The translations under genes and the position numbers were made by a program. DNA of 64,000 bases, taken from NCBI GenBank assembly GCA_021234155.1, contig JAJEKV010000013.1, positions 7,067,725-7,131,724 of the forward strand, read 5' to 3'. Position 1 is the first letter of the stretch, and each line of letters opens with the position of its first letter. Positions 57,304 to 64,000 of this stretch are shown piece by piece. The notes below the pieces were generated by a model. It worked only from the letters and a program-made list of their open reading frames with translations. It was not told the DNA's origin and made no database searches. Source of the DNA: Isoetes taiwanensis (Eukaryota; Streptophyta; Lycopodiopsida; Isoetales; Isoetaceae).

Positions 57304-60261
57304 ATCACGTCTACTTGCCCAAAGGGGTTTGCCAATCGTATTACTATGGGTATAGCCTCAGCCATCCTATTCATCACAGAAACCTCATAAGACTTGTACG
57401 AGGCGCCATATTGAAGCAACTTCTCAAGTCATCTGCATAAGGGTTTGTCTTCATGCCACCGACCTGAAGAATGCATGTCGTCATTGCCGCATTTACAGCC
57501 GAGTAGCGCAGCGCCTGCGTAATCGTAGTTCTTTCCAAGTAAACATTCTTTCAAACTTCTGTTAGAACATCTCACTTTTGTTCAGAGTAATAAATAGGTA
57601 ACCAGAAATCAGAGATCAGTGGCTATTAGCTTTGATCCATGCATCACCCCAAGAAGCATATCCTAAGATCTATTGAATGACAACAAATTCTCTTAATTTT
57701 CTGCTTGCACAGCTTTCTTATGGTCAGAACAATGAAATGCAGTCATAACTTAACAGCCTTGAAAGTTCTCACCAAGTGCAACCTATACTAATCCTTCATT
57801 ATTTAGTGCAACACGCCTTTGATGTCGGTGCATCTCACTGTAGCACCGAGCTGCGACCTGCCATGATATGCAGTTACAATTGCAAAAATCCTATGCTCAA
57901 ATGATTCACATATAATGTATCCATATGCCTATAAATGCTTTATGACAGCAGCTCAAATAGCACAGGTTCCCATAATCAAAAGACATATGCAATATTGCAG
58001 CCATATGTCTAGATCTGAAGCTATTTTTTGCAATATGCCATACGCATTAAAGCCAATGCAACCTAATGATTATGATAACTGCCACCAACTAGGTTTATCA
58101 CTCAATATAATAGACAAATAGCTTAATGCAACGTGCACAAATTCTTGTGAAGTTTCAGAAAGGCAAATACCATGCCTAGATATCTCATTATTCATTTATT
58201 TTTTTGAAAGCAGATCAATACACTCTATTCATCACTAATTCAAGTTTGTTATCCTATAATAGTCAGCAATAGGCACTTGATTTGTGCACCTCATATGTCT
58301 TAAGACCAGCCTGATCGGAAGCACTAAATGCACAACACTTCATCGGAGGACATATACCATTAAGACCATGTCAATAGGTCAAATCCCAAATACTTAATCC
58401 AGATTCTACTATTGTATAAGGTTATATCTCAAAAACTGCAGATTCTACTTCCATCTGTACCTATTGCAGGTTGACCTACTAATATCCAGTTTTTATGCGA
58501 TCCATAAGATAAAGACTTGCCTGAATGGGTCGAATTTGTTATGCTGATAACATCATCACGATTTGTACTTGGGAGATTTGACACTCTTTTCTTTCTCCAC
58601 ATGGTCTTTCTGCATATCTTGAGTTTCCTGCTACAGTGTGCATTTAAGGAAGTTTTATCTGGGTCAAATTTAACATCTTAGAAAATATTATGAGAGCTAA
58701 ATATCAGATAATGCTTTCTGCTGTCTATACTAGGATAGCAACAAGAGATAAATAGATCCACTAGATCTTATCATATATTAAATAGATCTGCCAGATAGGA
58801 TATCAGATAAAACAGAATATCATACTTGGCTAAGTGCCCTTTCAAATCTTACACTTTCAAATCATATCAGATCGCTCTCAGTTCTTAGATCATAGCCAAT
58901 GAGAACATGTAGAGGTCAAGCGTGCAATCATAAATAAGGCCTGAACATAGAGAGTTGCATACTATTTACACTGGTCAGATCAAACATAAAAATTTCCCTT
59001 AAGATTTAAGTTTATAGGGACCTATGCATAGCACAACTAAGATCTGCAAATGCCTCAAACTCACTAGATCCACTAGATTCATCATTAAGCATAAAAGATA
59101 TACCAAATAGATAATAGAATAAAACTAGATTTGGAAATATGCTTTCTGCATCCCTTTATTACATCTTCAAGCCAGCATATAGGCTAGAATCATATTGAAT
59201 CTCAAACAACAGCAATCATCTACTAGCATAATCATAAAGGGCAACGAATTCTAAGCAAGCAAGATACTTAAACAAAATTATCTATGCATCCAACCTGAGT
59301 AGTAGGTGCTGGATTGCTCATAGCTTGAGATGCCATTGGAATGCAAACACCGGGGGGAATGAATTTGCTGGCACCATCTCTTATAGGTTATCCCCTGTAA
59401 ATACTTTAACAGATCCCTTTTGTGCAGTTCCAAGCACACCAGATCCAACACACCAAGCTCCAAGCACACCAGATCCAACAGTAGATCCGGCACTAATGCA
59501 TGCGATTTATGCCTTACAAATGGTCTATGACAGCATATTTTGGCTTCACCGCAATCTCTGATATATATTCCACTCTTTGAACTACCGACAGTTCTCAACT
59601 TAAAGGCAGTCCTACAACAAAGATCATGCGCTGTCCAGGGCTGTAGATCATATGCCCAAGTTGCCACAGATCCGCTCATGCTCTGCTCTGGAAACCCTAA
59701 TTCGTGTACACTGTTGCAATTTCTTTTAATTTTTTCCTTTTTTTCTTTTACCAATTTAGCCACATATTCCCACTATCATACTTTTCCTTACCCATTTTTT
59801 TTAAAAGAAGCCAGAGTTATTGTACCCCTAACATTCAATTACTTGCAATGTTGTGTCTATGCACTTTCAAACTTGTGCACACTTCTCCATTCATAATTGC
59901 TTTACAACTTTGCCTGCATGTAGAGTAAATGAATTCCATCGTAACATGCTCATACCATAGGTGAATGCCAATGCCAATACCGTAGGTGAACGCCAATGAC
60001 ATGTCCCACCATTGTTACCAAATTGCTATGTCTCAAGTTATCCATAGTACTGTGCAATCCCAATAATGTCCTTAGGTCAAATAACCAGCACCTAGCAGTG
60101 TATCAATTTGCATCTATAAAGCCCTAGTGTCATATATATGCCATAGAACCATTGGTCTTTACCTTTGTTCAAGCAACCTGCAGTAGATAGCTACATAGCT
60201 ACAGACAGAGCAATAATTCCTTAGAGTCCTTAGAGTCCTGATGCATTAGAGCCATCATTAC

Positions 60262-60267
<6 letters not shown>
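57304..60267. other. Mostly non-coding; unassigned
   Basis: Minus-strand 57560-57330 has a coding-like stretch (TITQALRYSAVNAAMTTCIL, then QVGGMKTNPYADDL) that shifts frame and is not recognised. The remainder to 60267 is AT-rich with short chance frames, ending in a run of about 34 A at 60266-60299. Confidence 0.3.
59429..59480. repeat. 30-bp-period direct duplication
   Basis: TCCAAGCACACCAGATCCAA plus CA occurs at 59429 and again at 59459. Confidence 0.93.
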
Positions 60268-60300
<33 letters not shown>

Positions 60301-60720
60301 ATAGATTTAAGATAAAAAGCAGTCACGTTAGCTCACTGGTTAAATTGGTTAAAGTAGTCTTATTAGGACATTGAGTTATTTTGGTAGAGGTTCGAGCTCC
60401 CGTATTTCATAATCTAACCTTAAGCGAAGTCGTATAGAGGCTCGATATACCTTCAGAACCTTAGGCAAACTCGTATTTGACATCTCAAAATCATAGGCGC
60501 CCCAAATCATAAATGAACATAAGTGAAACGAGAGGTGTAGAGAGGCTCCAACATACAGTCTGGGCCATAGAATTGGCAAATCCGACGACTGTGGTAGTCC
60601 AGGGTGCACCTCGTTTAGAATATGTAGCAAAATAACATGGGATTCTAGGGAATTTAATATGGATATAATTCTCGAAACCATAGACCATATCCCTAAAATA
60701 ATTCAATGGATTATTATAAA
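60266..60720 (+). mobile_element. tRNA-derived SINE unit after poly(A)
   Basis: An A-run (60266-60299) is followed by CATAGATTTAAGATAAAAAG, A box TTAGCTCACTGG, B box GGTTCGAGCTCC (altered), the shared body, and tail module 60619-60718 ending TTATTATAAA. The A-tail position is occupied by the inserted LINE tail described next. Confidence 0.88.
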
Positions 60721-60967
60721 GGAAGGAAGGAAGGAAGGAAGGAAGGAAGGAAGGAAGTATATTTTAACATCCACGGAGGCCAACTGGCCTATGAGACGGT
60801 GATACAATATAGTAGAAAGTTTCCAAACACAAAAGAGACCAACAGAAACCCTGTACAATGTGTCTCTACGACTGGGATGAAAAAAACCCCCATGTGGGAG
60901 GAAAAACCCTTGTAGTAGGCGTTGAGAGGCCCTATCCGGGCGCTCAAATTCCCTGTGCTGTGAGGGA
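60719..60967 (-). mobile_element. LINE 3' end with (GGAA)n, family B, inserted between SINE units
   Basis: Runs from (GGAA)n at 60719-60756 to GTGCTGTGAGGG at 60967 and is a close relative of 37545-37792. The hairpin AGGCCAGTTGGCCT (minus strand) lies at 60790-60777. It sits exactly where the A-run between two SINE units would be. Confidence 0.85.
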
Positions 60968-61377
60968 CATAGATTTAAGATAAAAAATAGTCACGTTAGC
61001 TCACTGGTTAAATTTGTTAAAGTAGTCTTATTAGGACATTGAGTTATTTTGGTAGAGGTTCGAGCTCCCGTATTTCATATTCTAAAACCTTAAGCGAAGC
61101 CGTATAGAGGCTCCTTAATACCATCAAAACCTTAGGCAAACTCGTATTTGACATCTCAAAATCATAGGCGCTCCCAATCATAAATGAGCATAAGGCAAGA
61201 GGTGCCTAGAGGCTCCAACATACAGTCTGGACCGTAGGATTGGCAGATCCGATGATTGTGGTAGTCCAGGGTGCACCTCGTTTAGAAACATGGGATTCTA
61301 GGGGAATTTGATATGGATATAATCCCAAAACTATAGACCATATCCCTAAAACAATTCAATGGGTTATTATAAAAAAA
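60968..61377 (+). mobile_element. tRNA-derived SINE unit
   Basis: Head CATAGATTTAAGATAAAAAA, A box TTAGCTCACTGG, B box region GGTAGAGGTTCGAGCTCC, common body, then tail module 61288-61367 and A-run. The TATGTAGCAAAATAA junction is shortened (AGAAACATGGGATTC). Confidence 0.88.
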
Positions 61378-61870
61378 AAACATAGATTTAAGATAAAAAA
61401 TAGTCACGTTAGCTCACTTGTTAGATTGGTTAAAGTAGTCTTATTAGGACATTGAGTTATTTTGGTAGAGGTTCGAGCTCCCGTATTTCATATTCTAAAA
61501 CCTTAAGCGAAGCCGTATAAAGGCTCCTTAATACCATCAAAACCTTAGGCAAACTCGTATTTGACATCTCAAAATCATAGGCGCTCCCAATCATAAATGA
61601 GCATAAGCGAAACAAGAGGTGCCCAGAGGCTCCAACATACAGTCTGGGCCGTAGGATTGGCAGATCCGATGAAACAAGAGGTGTCCAGAGGCTCCAACAT
61701 ACAGTCTGGGCCGTAGGATTGGCAGATCCGACGACTGTGGTAGCCCAAGGTGCACCTCATTTAGAATATGTAGCAAAATAGAAGGGGATTCTAGGGGGAT
61801 TTGATATGGATATAATTTTTTGAAACCATAGATCATATCTCTAAATCAATTTAAGTGTTATTATAAAAAA
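61378..61870 (+). mobile_element. tRNA-derived SINE unit with internal 67-bp duplication
   Basis: Same modules. The stretch GAAACAAGAGGTG(C/T)CCAGAGG...GGCAGATCCGA is present twice in tandem (about 61608-61674 and 61672-61735). Tail module 61768-61868 ends in an A-run. Confidence 0.88.
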
Positions 61871-62203
61871 AATATAGATTTAAGATAAAAAATAGTTACG
61901 TTAGCTCACTTGTTAGATTGATTAAAGTAGTCTTATTAGGACATTGAGTTATTTTGATAGAGGTTCAAGCCCGTATTTTATATTCTAAAACCTTAAGTGA
62001 AGTCGTATAGAGGCTCCTTATACCATCAGAACATTAGGCAAACTCATATTTGACATCACAAAATCATAGGTACCCCCAATCATAAATGTGCATAAGTAAA
62101 ACGAGAGGTGCCCAGAGGCTCCAACATACAGTCTGGGCCGTAGGATTGGCAGATCCGACGATTGTGGTAGTCCAGGGTGCACCTCATTTAGAATATGTAG
62201 CAA
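61871..62203 (+). mobile_element. tRNA-derived SINE unit, last in cluster, 3'-truncated
   Basis: A box TTAGCTCACTTG and a weaker B box region (AGAGGTTCAAGCCC). The body ends at TATGTAGCAA (62203), where unrelated sequence begins, so the tail module is missing. Confidence 0.85.
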
Positions 62204-62389
62204 CCCTCACTAGCTATAGGCCTTCAACCTCAACCCAGATCAAGCGAGTATGCTACTGCTTGATTGGTGCAATGGCAGCTAAAACGGGCGAAGGCCGATA
62301 ACGGGCCGGCGATGGTGGCCGTCTTCTTGGCAAAAACCTAGGGGACAGCTATGGCCGACCCCGTTTTTTTGGTGAATCAAGATTTTTCC
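62204..62389. other. GC-rich patch, unassigned
   Basis: Contains GGCCGATAACGGGCCGGCGA and similar GC-rich sequence, resembling neither the SINE nor the following retroposon. Confidence 0.3.
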
Positions 62390-63796
62390 AGATGTTGGAG
62401 GGTAGTTAGGGATCTGTGCTGCTGAAGACTGGGCTATTTGAAGCGTTCTTGCAGTCGAAGTCTTCTATTTTCTCGTTCCCTTTCGTGCAAAAACCAAGGA
62501 AGCTTCCTTTCATTTCTTTTAGCTTCTAATCTTTGATAATAGTTTAAAGGCTCTGAGGTTGTTGACAAGGCGAGTGCACTTGGTATTTCTGCTTCTTGCT
62601 TATGCATCTGCCATAAGTTTCCAGCTATGGGAGTTATGCCTCAGGTTAGTTTCAGATTTAAAGTGGAGCTCCTTTTCTGCCATAGATCTCGTTCTTGTCA
62701 GCTCCTAGTGGTCTGGCTGGGAGAAGGGATGCGATTTCGTGAAACAGATACAAACAAAATCAGTAGTATGTGTTGACATAAGAAGAAGGAACCACTCTTT
62801 AAGTACAGCCCCCAGCTAGAATAATTTTCGGAAGGGATCTTCGAGATTAGCTTGGTGTTAGACTGGAAACAACTGCTTGCTCCCTGTAGTATTATGACAA
62901 CTAAGAAGAAGACGATGTTGGTACCTATAGTACTATTCTGTAACCTTTTTCTTTTTGGTAGTCCTAGTATCTGCAAGAGCTAAACCTTTGACAGAAGACG
63001 AGCGCTTCTGCATTTCTGTTGCAAAGGTTTCAAAGACTTTGTGGTTGTTTGTCTAACAATTAGCAGGGCTCGTGCACCCCTTTCCCAGCAAGGGGTGGCT
63101 TGTGAATTGGTAGTCTGTAGGAATGGGATAGTTCAAAAGTCATTGACTTCTAATGGGCGGGAGACCCTAGAAAGTTTAATTTCTTGGTCTTGCAGGAAGA
63201 CAAGGCCTGCATGGCTAGATGCAAATGGGCCAGGCGTGGGTCGGGATTCTAGCGGTGATGTTCCTTTTGGTTCACTTGGTGAGAAGAAGGTCGAGTGCCT
63301 CACTGCATGAGGCACCCCCTATTAGTATTGCTCTAGCAGCTGATGGGATCAGTACTATCTTCGGCGGGGAGCGTAAAGAGGATCCTGTCTCTAGTTTGGC
63401 AACTGACCAGTGCGACTGGGTACTCCCTTTCTTGCGGCTGGTAATCTCAAGTTTCTTTGCTATATCTGAGGGCCTATTTTTGAAGCAATGTTGCAGTTGC
63501 GGCATGTGGAAAGACAAGAGCTTTGCTCCCATAGTATCTGTTTGGAGAAGAGGTCGGGTAGTTCTTGTTCAGTAACTGGCCCTAGTTGTGTCATTAGGAT
63601 CTAGGAAATTAGCTCTTCTCTCCTATAGTATCATACGGAGAAGAAGTTGAGAGAGGCTCAAAGAGTACTAGGCCCAGAGTCTGGACTGCTATTCATGGAT
63701 ATAAGAAGTGGTAGCAGCTCTAGACTCAACTGTATGTATGTAAATGTTTTATCCTTTGAATATAATACAGATCCTTGACTTCAAAAAAAAAAAAAA
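62390..63796 (+). mobile_element. Unidentified polyadenylated retroposon-like segment
   Basis: About 1.4 kb ends with GTTTTATCCTTTGAATATAA, a short spacer and a long A-run (63782-63796). This resembles a LINE 3' UTR or a retrocopied transcript. Frames inside are short (up to about 118 codons) and unrecognised. Start point arbitrary. Several TAG/TGC-rich lines repeat loosely (CTCCCATAGTATC near 63525 and CTCCTATAGTATCAT near 63621). Confidence 0.4.
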
Positions 63797-64000
63797 AGAA
63801 AAAAACATGGCGGCTAGATGTTTTTGTATGATTTTACCTTGAAGCTATATGTGCATTACTGAATGCTTGAAGCAGAGAAGCAAAGGTGCAACAATTGTTG
63901 ATCCAAGTAAGGAAGCGCTTTCAATGCTACTTTGCCCAAGGTTCAAATCCTGAACCACTACTAGGGCTCGAAAATAGCAATATGTGTAACCAGTAAAAAT
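63797..64000. other. Window end, no gene seen
   Basis: Short sequence after the A-run; no feature recognised. Confidence 0.4.

Noticed and set aside
59278-59763. 161-codon minus-strand open frame
   Set aside because: Part of its length is the 30-bp direct duplication, giving repeated DLVCLEL, and the rest has no motif; likely chance.
60376-62203. Minus-strand open frames sharing peptides such as LHILNEVHPGLPQSSDLPI
   Set aside because: They are antisense readings of the repeated SINE body, so their similarity reflects the DNA repeat, not a protein family.

Overview
The window looks like nuclear DNA from a land plant, most likely a seedless vascular plant (fern or lycophyte), although the sequence alone does not fix the species. 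The evidence is spliced genes with GT-AG introns, an alpha-type carbonic anhydrase with a plastid/thylakoid-like leader, PPR and kelch fragments, a SERF/4F5-family gene, Ty1/Copia retrotransposons primed from initiator tRNA-Met, several LINE families and a tRNA-derived SINE. The background is AT-rich; two LINE copies of one family (39.5-44.5 kb and 46.5-48.6 kb) stand out as GC-rich. Most of the 64 kb is decayed mobile DNA.

Layout. 1-2.9 kb: unrecognised. 2.9-5.8 kb: badly decayed LINE. 7.0-9.5 kb: seven-exon alpha carbonic anhydrase whose last recognisable exon runs into a CT/CA microsatellite. 9.6-15 kb: LINE and Copia scraps, an inverted repeat, a LINE tail and a diverged tandem repeat. 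16-22.6 kb: PPR and kelch pseudogene pieces around a 578-residue ORF of unknown function (17.8-19.55 kb) and two exons of another unrecognised gene. 22.9-24.3 kb: intact two-exon minus-strand gene with a BAH-like N-terminus. 25.6 kb: perfect 55-bp inverted repeat. 27.7-34.0 kb: rearranged Copia element in which a plus-strand pol-LTR segment lies inside a minus-strand element, giving a head-to-head palindrome with arms of about 2.5 kb. 34.6-36.3 kb: damaged SERF/4F5 gene. 36.5-37.5 kb: two DNA transposons with clear terminal repeats and target duplications. 39.5-48.6 kb: two GC-rich LINEs with converging 3' ends. 49.4-49.6 kb: minisatellite with a palindrome in its unit. 51.0-53.6 kb: another LINE. 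55.0-62.2 kb: LINE 3' end and two clusters of head-to-tail tRNA-derived SINE units. 62.4-63.8 kb: polyadenylated, unidentified retroposon-like segment.

The only loci that look possibly functional are the carbonic anhydrase (if its C-terminus survives), the 578-residue ORF, the BAH-like gene, and perhaps the SERF gene if its defects are sequence errors. There is no operon-like cooperation between neighbours. The main signals are structural: a self-inverted Copia element, a 3'-terminal stem-loop shared by three LINE tail types with covarying base pairs, tandem SINE arrays, and an unusual 578-residue protein with a possible mobile-element origin.
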